A stretch of DNA of 64,000 nt from Pseudoips prasinana. Its lineage: Eukaryota; Arthropoda; Insecta; Lepidoptera; Nolidae. The translations under genes were made by a program, and so were the position numbers. The stretch's first letter is position 1, and each line of letters starts with the position of its first letter. The DNA lies in contig OX621257.1 in assembly GCA_951640165.1 (NCBI GenBank), forward strand, positions 4,165,201-4,229,200, written 5' to 3'. Of this stretch, positions 31,620 through 42,004 are shown piece by piece. The notes beneath the pieces were generated by a model. The model searched no databases, had not been told where the DNA came from, and worked only from the letters and a program-made list of their open reading frames with translations.

Positions 31620-32185
31620 AAAAGTAGCACTCCCGTTCGAATTTTGATTACATGGTCGAACTACCTCGTTGGTCTTGCGGTAGGGTGTTCAGCCACGGAG
31701 AACGAGCTCCTGGGTTCGAATCCCGGGTCAGGGTTCGAATTGATTTTAGTACTTTTCTTAAAAGAGAAATTTCTCAGTATCAGCCCGATGTCTAGGAGTT
31801 GGAGGTATTAATACACCGGAGAGAAGGTAAAGCCGTCTTTCCTGAACCTGACCTCTTTCCGGTCGTCTCGCTAGCTGTCCCATCCGATTATGAGAGTAAT
31901 GGAATTGAAAGTGCCCCTGTGTTTGCGCACACAGTTGTGCACTATAATATGTCCTGCGGAATTGGCTAATAGATAGCACAAAATATAAAAACATTATACC
32001 GACAAATCTTCACATTTAACATCATGTACAATTCACGGTCTTATCGCGTAATAGCGATTTCTTCCAGACAACTGAAGGCTAATCTCCATTGAGACTGGCC
32101 GCCGTGGCTGAAATTCAGCCAGGAGTACATTATTATTATTTTAAAAGTAGCACTCCCGTTCGAATTTTGATTACATGGTCGAACT
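31620..32185 (+). mobile_element. SINE-C insertion flanked by a 43-bp direct duplication
   Basis: AAAAGTAGCACTCCCGTTCG... ending ...CATGGTCGAACT occurs at 31620-31662 and, identical by eye, at 32143-32185. Between them sits a complete SINE-C: A-box-like TTGGTCTTGCGGTAG, B-box-like GGTTCGAATCC, CTTTCCGGTCGTCTC, TGCACTATAATATGTCC, and a tail ending TATTATTATTTT. A 112-bp insert splits the SINE at 31969. Confidence 0.85.
31969..32080. mobile_element. 112-bp insertion inside SINE-C
   Basis: GGCTAAT ends the left part of the SINE and is repeated where the SINE resumes (GGCTAATCTCCATTGAGA). The intact SINE-C at 12196-12572 has this heptamer once. The insert begins AGATAGCACAAAATATAAAA and has no recognised family. 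Confidence 0.6.
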
Positions 32186-32343
32186 CAACGAAGACAAACC
32201 AACGAAAAAAATTCTTGATATATACATATATAAAAAATACAATTAAAACTTTTGTTTGAAATTAAAATCTTGATTCAAGTGAAATGTGAATGCAAATATA
32301 GCACACCGTTAATTTATGCGAAGCCAGCTCTGTTTGTGGGAAT

Positions 32344-32475
32344 GTACAGACGCCAGCACATCAAGCTACCCCAATTTCCCCAATTGAAAGTGAACCTAAT
32401 TCCTTTGTGATAAAGTTGAAAATCTCTAAAAGAAATTTGACAGATTGGGGTAGCTGGATGTGCTGGCGTCTGTAC
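32344..32475. mobile_element. MITE-1 copy, both ends present
   Basis: GTACAGACGCCAGCACATC at the left and GATGTGCTGGCGTCTGTAC at the right are perfect mirrors over 16 bases or more. Inner arms are partly deleted on the left (CCCCAATTTCCCC). Confidence 0.88.
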
Positions 32476-32749
32476 CAAAGTTTACGATTTAAAGCGCTTT
32501 TTCGTAACTCTGAATAAAATTTGGTTCGTGACAATTTTGTTTGCGTTTATCTGAATATTCATGCCACACTTAAATATTTTATTTTTATTAGTAAAAATTC
32601 ACGTTGTTCTATACTGAAATGAAGTCACTAGGGAGGTATAATCTCATTTTATTGTTACAATAATAGTAGTACTATCGGATACATTTCAGCAAATGTTACC
32701 GAAATATTTTGGGGGTTGAATTCTGCTGCATCTGTACGTTTTGGTTTTG

Positions 32750-32959
32750 TGATGTCCTCCCGATCGAATTTCAGCCACGGTGGCCAGTCTTAACGGAGAC
32801 TAACCAATTGCGCAGGACATATTATAGTGCACAAGTGTGTGCGCAAACACAGGGGCACTTTCTATTCCATCACTCTCATGATCCGATGGGACGCCTAGCG
32901 ACACGACCGGAACGAATTCAGGTGCAGGACCGACGGCTTTACGTGCTCTCCGAGGCATC
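32750..32959 (-). mobile_element. SINE-C fragment
   Basis: Reverse complement of the SINE-C body: GAATTTCAGCCACGGTGGCC, GGACATATTATAGTGCAC, GGGCACTTTCTATTCC, CGACACGACCGGAACG. It ends at the CTCTCCGAGGCAT block. No tRNA-like head. Confidence 0.8.
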
Positions 32960-33077
32960 GTATGGGCGGTGGTTATCCTTGTGTCAGAGTTGTTCAAGCC
33001 GCCCAGTAGGCCTCCGACATGGCTTAACGACTGCTTAATGGCTACAATGGGGACCGATAGCTTAACGTGCCGTCCAA
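32960..33077 (-). mobile_element. SINE-D fragment (5S-like SINE)
   Basis: ATGGGCGGTGGTTATCCTTG, GTCAGAGTTGTTCAAGCCG, CCTCCGACATGGCTTA and GCTTAACGTGCCGTCC are the complement of 40895-41030. It abuts the SINE-C fragment, so the pair may be a composite. Confidence 0.75.
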
Positions 33078-33090
33078 CATGACAACTAAC

Positions 33091-33190
33091 ACACTGCTAT
33101 CTTTTCCCAAATAGATAGAGCCTATGCTATGGCAACCAGACAACTGATAAACATACTAATATACTTCTAAAAACTTACATATTATAGATA
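33091..33190 (-). mobile_element. SINE-A-like 3' end
   Basis: GATAGAGCCTATGCTATGGC and AACCAGACAACTGATAAACA, followed by a TTACATATTATAGATA stretch, are the mirrored 3' half of SINE-A (variant also at 36783, 40640 and 59808). Confidence 0.65.
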
Positions 33191-33695
33191 AATTACTTAT
33201 TAAATTACTAGTTACTATTGATTGTAGTTTTAGATGCAAGAGAATTTATTTTATTTGTAAATAGTGTTCTTAGCATATTCATTATATTTTCCAAGAATTT
33301 TTATATAAAATTCACCCATTTTTATGTAATAGTAATAATAATTTATTTTCACCACATCAAATTCATTGAGTACATTTAGGTATACTAAGTGTGCTTAAAA
33401 ATACAGTATGTGTAGTATACTGGTACAATAAAAATATAAAGGTTCATTACGATGCTAGGTCTCATAGATTGGTGTGGTGACTAGCATCTTCGCTAAGTTA
33501 TTTTTAAAATAACTTGTAATAAAGATGCTAGGCCCAAACTCCCTGCAGAGCACGCTGACATCGGTAGCGAATAGTAGTTTTTACATTTATTTAATAGTAG
33601 ATTATATTGATTGATTAATTAAGATGATGATTAGTGATTAAAAATAGAAGTTAAAATAACAATTAATAATTAAAAATAAAAGCATGCAAAAATTT

Positions 33696-33790
33696 GTGTG
33701 TGTGTGTGTGTGTTTGTGGATGTGGGTGTGGGTGTGTATGGGTGTGTGTGATGTGATGTACTGTGATGTGTGAATATGTGATGGTCCGAT
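33696..33790. repeat. GT-rich microsatellite
   Basis: Perfect (GT)n near 33696, then variants GGATGTGGGTGTGG and GTGATGTGATGTAC. It lies in the 3' UTR of J2. Confidence 0.85.
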
Positions 33791-33805
33791 TGTTTTTAGT
33801 TAAAT

Positions 33806-34294
33806 TTAACTGAGTGAGCTTAGCATGTTCTCCGTTTCCTCATAGTTTTTAGTTAATAACCATGTTGTTACTGACTTTTTGCATTGATGTTTAGACATTG
33901 GAAATATGTTTATTTTTGTATTAATTAAATTATATAGGTGAGGTCCTAAGTAGCATATAAATCTTTGGCTAAAAGAGAGGTTACATTTGTACGGGGCGCA
34001 TGGTTTATCTCTTCGCCTCTTGTTGGATGGTTGATAAGGAGTACTATTGTGTTGAGTTAAGATGGTACTCAGGATGAATAGTTGCCTAACTGTGAGGACC
34101 TCACATGACTTGTAGAGGGCGACAGTTGGATAGAGAATTGGGTGAAATGTAGCTACTTTTAGGACAGCTCTTTGTGCTCTTTCAAGTTTAATAATAATAA
34201 ACTTAGGCGCACCACCCCAAACAGAAACACAATAGGATAAGAGAGATTGGCAAAGTGCTAGGTAGATTCTCTTAACTAATCGAGCCTCGGCAAC
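33806..34294 (-). pseudogene. J2 ORF2 C-terminal region, open but detached
   Basis: Minus strand from 34294 to the TAA at 33806-33808: 162 residues without a stop and without a start Met. It opens VAEARLVKRIYLALCQSLLS, then YCVSVWGGAPK and LERAQRAVLKVATFHPILYP, and ends ENMLSSLS. YxxxVWG and LERAQRAVL are the standard post-RT signature of Jockey/CR1-group LINEs. It is cut off from its RT domain by J1. Confidence 0.8.
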
Positions 34295-34295
34295 A

Positions 34296-34985
34296 TTTTA
34301 TTTTATTTTATTTTATTAGGAAAACAAACAGTATTAACAACGTATGCTAAGTAACAGGTTATTACAACTAATTACCAAGTATATGTTTTCGCAAATGAAT
34401 ACAAAAATAGCTTGTTTGCTAAATATAAGATACAATAAGACAACGAAAATGAGATTGAGATATTAACTTAAACTTAAATGCTTAACTATACAATTACACT
34501 TGATAAAGCAACACAGTTATTGAACCAATTCGAACCAATGTTTAGTAAGTGTATGCTGAAATATATGTGGCTTAGTTGTGAATAAGTCAAGATCAGAAAA
34601 GTCAACCAACTTATTGTAAGATTTAGCGGACCTAATAAAAAAAGAGTTTTGTCTATAGTTTGTATTGCTGTAGGGGACGTTGAGAAAAAGAAAAGGTACC
34701 CTGACCGATCTAGTAGGGGTGCGTAATTCTATCTTAGAGAGGAGATGTGGGGAGTCAATGGAGGATTGTGCTAGCTTCACTAGATATGAGATATCTGATA
34801 TAGTTCTTCTCTCCTTGAGTGGTAGTAGATGGTATCTTTTGCATCTCGATTCATAACTGGGATTTGGTTTTACGTGTAAACGTGATTGAGTGACATTTAG
34901 ACACATTGAGGTCTAAATTGTTTCGCTGACAATAAATTTCAAGCCTCCCGAGGTCTTGCTGAAGCAGGCAACAGTCTTCAACATT
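34296..34985 (-). mobile_element. J1-family LINE 3' fragment inserted into J2
   Basis: On minus: LLQQDLGRLEIYCQRNNLDL, NVSKCHSITFTRK, then an internal deletion to SYESRCKRYHLLPLKERRT and ISDISYLVKL...NYRQNSFFIRSAKSYNKL, with a stop at 34517. The 3' UTR ends in a (TAAAA)n tail at 34296-34320. The C-terminal reading and the TTAGGAA-CAACAG 3' UTR are close to the LINE at 37322-39985. Its 5' junction carries the palindrome at 34981-35024. Confidence 0.75.
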
Positions 34986-35024
34986 TTTTATTTTTTTGAA
35001 TATTTTCAAAAAAATAAAAAATGT
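34981..35024. repeat. Perfect 20-bp palindrome at the J1/J2 junction
   Basis: ACATTTTTTATTTTTTTGAA and its exact complement surround TATT. CTTC and GAAG extend the symmetry outward with one mismatch. Confidence 0.8.
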
Positions 35025-35440
35025 CGAAGTGTTTTAAAGACAAAGATCAATTTTCTCGTTCGAGAGGCTAGTTGGTCAACGTGGGCAGAAAAATTAAGAC
35101 TGTCGTCGAGAGTAACGCCTAAGTATTTTATAGTGTGGGTGCGTTCAAGTGGTGGGCAAATGCAAGACTGGGGGTCTTTTAACTGACATGCGTGAGCGAG
35201 TATGCAATGCGAGGTGTGAGGCTGGTTTGGTTGTCGCAAGTTGTATGTGATCATTTTCGTTTTCTGTGAGTTAAGGGTAAGTAAGTGTTCTGATAACCAG
35301 TTCATGACAGTATCAAGCCCATTTTGTGCCGCACTGTAAGTATTTAACCAAGTGTCTCCCGTGAACGTAAGAACTGTGTCATCCGCAAACACAATGATTT
35401 TTCCGTTTGGTAGATTGAGGTTGCATAGTTGATTTATGTA
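35025..35440 (-). pseudogene. J2 reverse transcriptase fragment with FADD box
   Basis: Minus strand: AYINQLCNLNLPNGKIIV, then FADDTVLTF (catalytic box), WLSEHLLTLNSQKTKMI and IKYLGVTLDDSLNF, ending LIFVFKTLRH at the J1 insertion. It is the palm and start of the thumb of the RT; upstream RT and endonuclease are absent. Confidence 0.82.
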
Positions 35441-35457
35441 TGCAAGAAAATAATATA

Positions 35458-35843
35458 TTGCCTTTATAGCCCAATAAGTTATTGAAATAATACTTAATAC
35501 TAACTTTTAGTTTAATTTTCTGTACATTCTATCTTCACCCGTATTTGGTAGCGTATACGGGTGAGACTTGTGTAGTCCTGTCAGCCTCTAAATGCCGTTT
35601 ACGTAGCTAGGTCACCAGAGCTCATGGGGTGAGTAATCAGACAGTGACGTGAAATGAAGACCTTAGACAGCAATAGCCTTAGCTTTTGGGTTTTGAGTAG
35701 CTCCTTTTATAGACTAGCCTACTAGACTAGTCCAGACCAATAGTGATATTAAATGAAACCACAAATCAATTTTAAAAATAATCTGTAATCCAAAAGTTAG
35801 TATTAAGTATTATTTCAATAACTTATTGGGATATAAAGGCAAA
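35458..35843. mobile_element. MITE-4 with ~50-bp TIRs
   Basis: TTGCCTTTATAGCCCAATAA...GAAATAATACTTAATACTAA (35458-35506) is mirrored by TTAGTATTAAGTATTATTTC...TTATTGGGATATAAAGGCAA (35796-35842), nearly perfect. Ordinary non-coding centre, including CACCAGAGCTCATGGGG. It truncates the 5' end of J2. Confidence 0.85.
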
Positions 35844-36125
35844 ATATAATGAATATACTAAGAACACAATTTACAAATAAAATAAATTGTCTTGCATCTT
35901 AAACTACAATCGTAAATATATTTGATAATTTAATTGGTGTGCCCAACAGAGACTGTGTTCCATCTATTAATTAAGTTATTAAAGGTTAACCATGCTGCGT
36001 GGTGGACAATTTTTTTTTTGGTAACCTCATAATGTATTCGACTATGTTTATGTACTGCATTGTGAGCTCGACAAGTACAAGTGTATATTAATACCCAAGT
36101 GCTGAATAAATTTCCGTTTTTCATT
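35844..36125 (-). repeat. Retroelement 3' pieces
   Basis: 35845-35915 is the mirror of 33215-33290 (AGATGCAAGA...TTATTTTATTTGTAAAT...TGTTCTTAG). 36045-36125 shares GACAAGTACAAGTGT and CCCAAGTGCTGAATAAATTTC with 27305-27380 on the plus strand. No coding. Confidence 0.5.
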
Positions 36126-36521
36126 ATTTCATTTCATGTATCTTCAAAAATCATGCAAATCAGTTAAGTATTTTTTTTGCGTCGAAACATCCAAAAATAC
36201 AGATTATATCATTTATTATATTAGTAGGATTTCTAGGATTTTCCAGCACAATATTATATCAACTGAGTTTACATTTGATCTCATTCATTCTTCCGAGTTC
36301 CTTTGAGATACTTTTGCTATATTTTAAAAGTAAAGCTCATTTTACAAACGCTGCATTGCTTCCGCGTATTCTTTGACATTAATTAATGTAATATTCTCAA
36401 AGACATTTTTGCAGAAGAGTAAACAATTTCAGAGGTCTGTCCCACTTCGCTTTTGAGAGTACTTTAGTATGCCAGTGTTTTGAATATTTTTTAGGAAATT
36501 GAGAATATTATAACGTGATAT
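36126..36521. other. Unassigned gap
   Basis: AT-rich, no repeat family recognised, no coding frame. One weak inverted match occurs around TCTTTGACATTAATTAATGT...TCTCAAAGACA (36370-36405). Confidence 0.4.
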
Positions 36522-36890
36522 AGCGATGCCCACGATTATTTGTTTTGTATCGGTGTCTAATTTATCTATAACTAGCTGTGCCCCGCGGTTTTACCCGCGT
36601 TAAACTTTATAAAATATGGCCTATGTGTTATCCTAACTATAAAAATTAGCCTATGTTCTTTCTCAGGGTCTAGACCATCTGTATACCAAATTTCATTCAA
36701 ATCCGCTCAGTAGTTTTGGCGTGAAAGAGTAACAGACAGACAGACAGACAGAGTTACTTTCGCATTTATAATATTAGTTAGGATTAGGATATGTATGTAT
36801 TTAGAAATAAATGAGTTAGTTTATCAGTTGTCCGGTTGCCATAGTACAGGCTCTACCTAGTTTGGAATAAGATGGCAGTTTTAATAAATA
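36522..36890 (+). mobile_element. SINE-A-like copy split by LR-a
   Basis: The SINE body (CACGATTATTTGTTTTGTAT, CTAATTTATCTATA) stops at 36570 and resumes near 36783 (TATGTATTTAGAAATAAATG, CAGTTGTCCGGTTGCCATAG, AGGCTCTACCTAGTTTGG). A complete LR-a sits between. Confidence 0.7.
36571..36782 (+). repeat. LR-a repeat, complete
   Basis: ACTAGCTGTGCCCCGCGGTT start, TTCATTCAAATCCGCTCAGT, GTTTTGGCGTGAAAGAGTAA, a five-fold ACAG tract, and TTTATAATATTAGTTAGGA end. It is inserted after TATCTATA of a SINE. Confidence 0.82.
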
Positions 36891-36892
36891 AA

Positions 36893-37321
36893 ATAAATAA
36901 AGGTTTTTAGTCACGTAGACTTTAAAAAAGCGCTTGTAAATAGTCAGAACATGTTTGTAGTAATATATAATTAATTAAACAGTTTATAATTATTTCTAGG
37001 TATATATAAATATATAGGTACACGGATTGTATGAAAAAAAAATGCAATAAGATTTATTTTATAATGATAATGATATTTAGCTAGCTTGTATTAAGTTATT
37101 GTCAAGAAGATCATGTGTAGGTTTAATTATCGAAATAAATTTTAGCTATATTTTTACTACATAATGTCTGAATGGCTCTGTCTATATTAAGGTACGAATT
37201 AAATATTAGTAGTATCGCGGACCTTGTGTATATAACGACGGTCGCGCTTTTATCCTACCGCCGTGCCGTATCCAATGCGCCCCAACTGAGAAGAACCAGC
37301 GAAACAAACTCAGCGGGTCCC
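36893..37321 (-). mobile_element. CR1-type 3' UTR copy
   Basis: Reverse complement of about 19590-20012 (AAAAGCGCTTGTAAATAGTC, GAACATGTTTGTAGTAATAT, GGTCGCGCTTTTATCC, CCAATGCGCCCCAACTGAG). It is cut at 37321 where the next LINE's tail begins. Confidence 0.82.
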
Positions 37322-39985
37322 TCTTATTTATTTATTATTTATTTTCTTAGGAAGACCAACAGCATTTAACAACACAATATTTATGATACATTCATAGGCA
37401 GCAGAAAGCCATTAACAGGTCTCCACGAGTAAAATCCTGATTACTTAATTAATAATGTGCAGAATAAATATAAACTTATAGAATACGAACCATCTAAATC
37501 ATTATTATGTTTTACATAAAACCTTTTTGGAAAAAGTTAAGGCTGAGTACCCGTCTCACTGTTTCAGATTTATTACAAAATATGTCAAAATTAAAAGCTT
37601 GTTTATTTAAACTGTTGCCGCTCGCCACAGGAATGCGTTCTGTCGGTAATTTGTTGTCACTAATGGTATATGTATAGGGGTGTAATGTCTAACGACTTTT
37701 GTAGGGATGTCGAAAGCAATTTTACGAAGCAACTCAGGACTATCAACTTTCCCAGATATGATATTGAGCAAGTAAATTATATCGGCTATTTCTCGACGCG
37801 TTGATAGAGGGAGGATGTGAAACTTAGCGCATAGTTTTAAATATTCGTCAGATTTGTATTTAAATTTAATGCGATAACAAAGATATTTCAAGAATTTCAA
37901 CTGTAAATTCTCTATACGCGATATATATGTATCATAGCGTAGATTCCAGGCTTGGCTGGCATATTCGAGTATGGTGCGTACAAATGTGCAATATAGGATC
38001 TTGAAGGTCTTTGCTTCTTTAAAATTATTTGACATCCTTATCACGAATCCTAGGGCCTTGGATGCCTTTGTTATAATGCTGTCGATATGATCGTTAAATA
38101 ATAATTTTGAGTCATGTATCACACCCAGATCGCGCATACTCGAACACCTTTGGAGTTTATGCCCTTCCAGAGTATAGTCAAAGTGAATGTTGTTCGTTTT
38201 CTTACTGTATGTCATGACTCTACACTTTGAGGGATTTAAATCCAACTTATTAATAGTGCAATAATTGCACAATCGGGTGAGATCTGATTGAAGGGCAATG
38301 GCCTCAGCAGGTGAAGATATGGCTTTAAATATTTTCATATCATCAGCGAAACATAATAGTTGCGAGCTTTGGAGACACTTGTCGACGTCGTTTACAAAGA
38401 TCAGAAATAGTAACGGTCCCAGTAGCGATCCTTGGGGAACACCGCTAGGAACAGTTACCCAGCTGGAAATGTAGTTGTTTATCACGACCGCTTGGGAACG
38501 ATTTGATATGTAAGATGAGAACCATCTCAGTAGGTCTCCTCTTATACCGATGAGTTGCAATTTGGCCATTAACAGCTGGTGGTCTATTTGATCAAAACAT
38601 TTGCTGTAGTCTGTGTAAACGACGTCGACCTGTTTGCCTTTACTCATAGCCTCAGATATAAATTCATTTAGCAGTAATAAATTAGAGGAGGTTGAGCGCC
38701 CTTTCAAGAATCCGTGCTGAGTATTGCTAAAACTAGAATTTACGGAGGCGTATAATTGGTTGTATACAATCCTTTCAAATACATACTTTGGCCAAAACAC
38801 ATAATTTGGACACCGGTCTATAATTATTAGTTACGTCTGATCTTGGTCCTCTCTTGTGTATAGGGCTGATAAATGCAGACTTCCATATCAAGGGTACCGT
38901 ACACTCGGATAGTGACTTTTTAAAGATAATACTTATGGGAGTTGCAATTGCATCAGCGCATTTAATCAGAACGATAGGGGGATATGGTCTGGACCGGCTG
39001 ACTTGGCGTCGTCTAGAGTCTTGAGAATCTTGACCACATCTAAAACATTAATATGTATACTGGCTATGTCCGAAATAGAGTTATAATCGCTACAAGGTAT
39101 GGTACATAGTGGTATTGATGATTGAGTAGGTTGTAAGAACGTAGAGTAGAAGTACTTCAGGAAAAAGTCGCAGAACTCTTCTCCAGTGTCCGCAATTAAT
39201 TGACCATAACTGACAGATCCAGGTATAATAGAGGATTTCCGACGTGCTTTGACATATGACCAAAAGTTTTTAGGGTTTTTCTTAATCGATTCTTCCACTG
39301 ACGAAATATAATGATTGTAGGAATCCTCCTCCAATCTTTTACATCTATCCCTCAGCAACTTAAAGGTTTCATAGTGGGAGCGATTCCCATAATTTCTAAA
39401 TTTTCTAAAGAACTTATGTTTTTCTTTTAAACATTTTTTTAAAGCCGATGTATACCATATCGGGAAACACCTTTTGTTATTTAATTTAATTTTTGGAATA
39501 TGTGTATCCATTACTGACCTCAGGGAAACATAAAAATGATCAAGGGCATCCTCGACGCCCTTATGCAAAAACTCCTGGTGCCAATCAATACTTAGAATTT
39601 TAGAGTTTATCTCACTATAATCGCCTTTGTAAAACAAATACTTAGTCCTAGCTGCCGGTTTAAAATAAGGTAAAATAATCGACTCTAAACATATATTTAA
39701 TGCCTTGCCTCCCTCTAAACATATATGTGATGGGGATCAATAGGTACAAATGGTTCCTCACATTCAGTCACGATAGTAGTAGTTAGATAAAACTAGGTCT
39801 AATATTCTTCAGTAGGTATTAGCTATATGATTAAATTGTGATAAGTTATGGGTGTGTAATGCGTCGATAAGTAAGTGCTCCTCAAAACTTTTGACAGTAT
39901 TAGCAACTAAATTATTAACGTCCTCGCTCCGCTGCCAGGAAATACCGCTTAAATTGAAATCCCCGACTATTAAAATCCAAGCTTA
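37322..39985 (-). mobile_element. J1-family Jockey/CR1-group LINE, 5'-truncated
   Basis: A minus-strand element with the end of the endonuclease, the full RT and a ~285-bp 3' UTR ending in an (AATA)n tail at 37322-37345. It inserted into, or adjoins, the CR1-type 3' UTR copy. Recognisable coding stops at about 39985, in the GDFN part of the endonuclease. Confidence 0.85.
37607..39980 (-). pseudogene. LINE ORF2: endonuclease end plus reverse transcriptase, frameshifted
   Basis: Minus strand. ILIVGDFNLSGISWQ (39980-39936) starts the remaining endonuclease; a TGA interrupts near HIANTY, followed by RILDLVLSN and IDPHH. Next comes an open linker, FYKGDYSEINSKIL to LDDAKSAGPDHIP (39637-38970). 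A lost C in a C run near 38970 shifts frame into PIVLIKCADAI...WKSAFISPIHKRG and NYRPVSKLCVLAK. A 4-bp GTAT duplication near 38785 shifts it again into VFERIVYNQL. Then the RT core: QHGFLKGRSTSSNL, VVYTDYSKCFDQIDH, SGVPQGSLLGPLLFL, CFADDMKIF, YASQAWNLRYD, ending RQNAFLWRAATV. Three breaks; inactive. Confidence 0.85.
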
Positions 39986-40837
39986 TGTGTTAGTTATCCC
40001 AAGATTTTTATATATGACCATTTTGAAACATTCTTTATTGAATATAATAATATTCACCGGAGACATTTATGCTCCCCAATTTCTCCGGTGTTTGTAAACC
40101 GCTAGAAAAAAAACCATAATGAAATTAATAACCTCCTTCTTTAAGTTGAGTATATAAACTTTCCGCTTACTCAGTACTAAGTAAGTAAGTTTATCACCAC
40201 TTACCACATTTGATAAATTGTCTTATAACTTGTGTGACAGGCTTCTAAAACTTCACTTAGTGTCTTGTAGAACATATTATTATGTCCATATTATATTGTT
40301 ACCCTCCAAAAGTGACCGGCCTATTGGCCTTTTTTATCGTGGTGGAAACGTTTTATAGATCACCGCCGTTTGGGGAGACGACGGGGTATGTGGGGGTCCA
40401 CAGGGTTACCCACTTAAACCACCATGGCAGCCTAGTCTCAAGATGCTTATAGTGATGGCTCCGGGAGCTCGAAACGATTGCCATTGCCACCACCGTTGCA
40501 CCTATGCGTTTAAAAATAGGCTGGCCTGTTGGCGTAGCAGTTTTCGATATCCACCTAGGAAAAGTCTACGTGAGATGAGCATGATTATTTGTTCTATATC
40601 CGTGTAATTTATCTATAATATGTATGTCTATAGAAGTATATTAATATGTTTATCACTTGTCTGGGTGCCATAGCATAGGCTCTACCCATGGCATCAGATA
40701 GCAGTGTAGTAGTTCTCCCAAGATATTTATTATTATTACGTCTTTTCCAAGGTGGCAATATATATTTTTTTAAATTTAATTTAAATGCGGGTGGGAAAAA
40801 ATGACGATAAACTTGTACAAAGGCTTTAAATAACTAG
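39986..40837. other. Mixed gap: SINE fragment and GC-rich patch
   Basis: 40300-40525 is GC-richer (GTGACCGGCCTATTGGCC, GGGGAGACGACGGGGTATG, CATTGCCACCACCGTTGC) and resembles a LINE 5' UTR relic. 40570-40745 is a SINE-A-like fragment (GATTATTTGTTCTATATC, CACTTGTCTGGGTGCCATAG, GGCTCTACCCATGG). 40040-40095 has ACCGGAGACATT...TTTCTCCGGTGT as a loose inverted pair. Confidence 0.45.
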
Positions 40838-41030
40838 GCTCGCGATCAGTCCATAGATGGGTGACCACCAAAGTGGATGAATTTCTGAGCGTCTTCGTGC
40901 TTCGGAAGGCACGTTAAGCTGTCGGTCCCGGTTGTAGCCATTAGACAGTATTCCATAAGCCATGTCGGAGGCCAACTAGGCTGCTTGAACAGCTCTGACA
41001 CTAGGATAACCACTGCCCATGCGATGAGTA
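40838..41030 (+). mobile_element. SINE-D copy with a 5S rRNA-like head
   Basis: CGATCAGTCCATAGATGGGT followed by GACCACC resembles the internal control region of 5S rRNA, the origin of SINE3-type elements. The body CGTGCTTCGGAAGGCACGTT, GGTCCCGGTTGTAGCC, CCATGTCGGAGGCC and CTAGGATAACCACTGCCC follows. The 5S relationship is inferred from that short match only. Confidence 0.65.
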
Positions 41031-41035
41031 ATAAA

Positions 41036-41300
41036 TAATAATAATAATATTTATTTCACAAAGTTATACAACGATGAATAATAGGTTGCTATTGATTTCG
41101 GAACACAATTGCCGTCCTTTTAATGAGAAACACGTTAGAAAGAAATTAAGAGGTATTTATTGATGGAAGATTAACAGCTACACAAGGGTAACAAAGATAA
41201 CTATATAATAAGCCACAAAAAGCCATTAACAGGTCTTCGCTAATAGGCAATATTTACCTTAGTTATGAACTAGTTGGAACGTTCTTTGAAGAAAATATAT
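41036..41300 (-). repeat. J1-like LINE 3' end
   Basis: AAAAGCCATTAACAGGTCTT at about 41219 matches AAAGCCATTAACAGGTCT in the 3' UTR of the LINE at 37400. The ATAATAATATTTATTT tail stands on the left, as expected for minus orientation. Confidence 0.5.
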
Positions 41301-41324
41301 AATAATCACACTAATATGATATAC

Positions 41325-41597
41325 ATTTTGTAATATCGATTTTGTCCTTGTCACCATTCCCCATCTTCGCTATCCCTTCTAAATTTGATCTAATCTTAAC
41401 TGAATTCTTTAGATTAGGGATATTTATACACTCGTTACCTGTCATGCCTCACTTCAAACGAAATGATCCTTTCGACGAAGATGTAATTATTGGATATTGA
41501 TGGGGTAAGTATCTTTGTGAGCGAGCGTAATGCGTTTGTGTACCGAACGGTTTCAACAGAACTCGATGCGGTATTAATATATGTATCAGTCTAAAAA
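41325..41597 (+). repeat. Segmental duplication block a (partner 63017-63290)
   Basis: Starts TTTTGTAATATCGATTTTGT and ends GTATCAGTCTAAAAATA. The partner copy 21.7 kb downstream differs by scattered substitutions. Both contain the open stretch ending MPHFKRNDPFDEDVIIGY then TGA, and both have GGGGTAAGTATC just after, a good splice-donor match. Confidence 0.8.
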
Positions 41598-42000
41598 TAG
41601 CACTCGTAACTCATCGTACTAATATATGAAACGCGAAAGTTTGTCAGTATGGATGGATAGATGTTTGTTACTCTTTCACGTAAAAACTACTGAATGGATT
41701 TTAATGAAACTTTAAAATAATATGGCTTATACATCAGAATAACACATAGGCTACAATTTTTAATGATATTGTGTGAATTGTCAAAAATATTATGATAAGT
41801 GTCAAGTAAGTAGGAAAAAATCTACCATCTGCGAGCTATTCCGACGTGCACTGCCTAAACCGCTAGAGGTACACATCCTACTAATATTATAAATGCGAAA
41901 ATTTGTGAGTATAGATGTAAGGATGTATGTTTGTTACTCTTTTACGCCAAAATTACTTTAACGCGGGTGAAACTGCGGGCATAGCTAGTATATAATAAAA
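41598..42000 (-). repeat. LR repeats splitting the duplication
   Basis: Two minus-strand LR pieces (GCGAAAGTTTGTCAGTATGG...; ATGCGAAAATTTGTGAGTAT... ending GGGCATAGCTAGTA at about 41990) occupy the point at which the partner duplication at 63.3-63.7 kb holds a SINE-E instead. Confidence 0.6.
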
Positions 42001-42004
42001 ATAT

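Larger units (their letters stand above)
33310..35445 (-). mobile_element. J2: minus-strand Jockey/CR1-group LINE, 5'-truncated, interrupted by J1
   Basis: The RT fragment (35440-35025) and the C-terminal fragment (34294-33806) share an ordering and would join at LRH|VAEARLVK. A J1 fragment (34296-34985) separates them. The 3' UTR continues to about 33310 and contains a GT-rich microsatellite. The 5' end is cut at 35445, where MITE-4 begins. Confidence 0.75.

Noticed and set aside
33354..33560. Inverted repeat around GATGCTAGG as a MITE
   Set aside because: Arms are short and imperfect and lie in the 3' UTR of J2; no mirrored ends or TSD.
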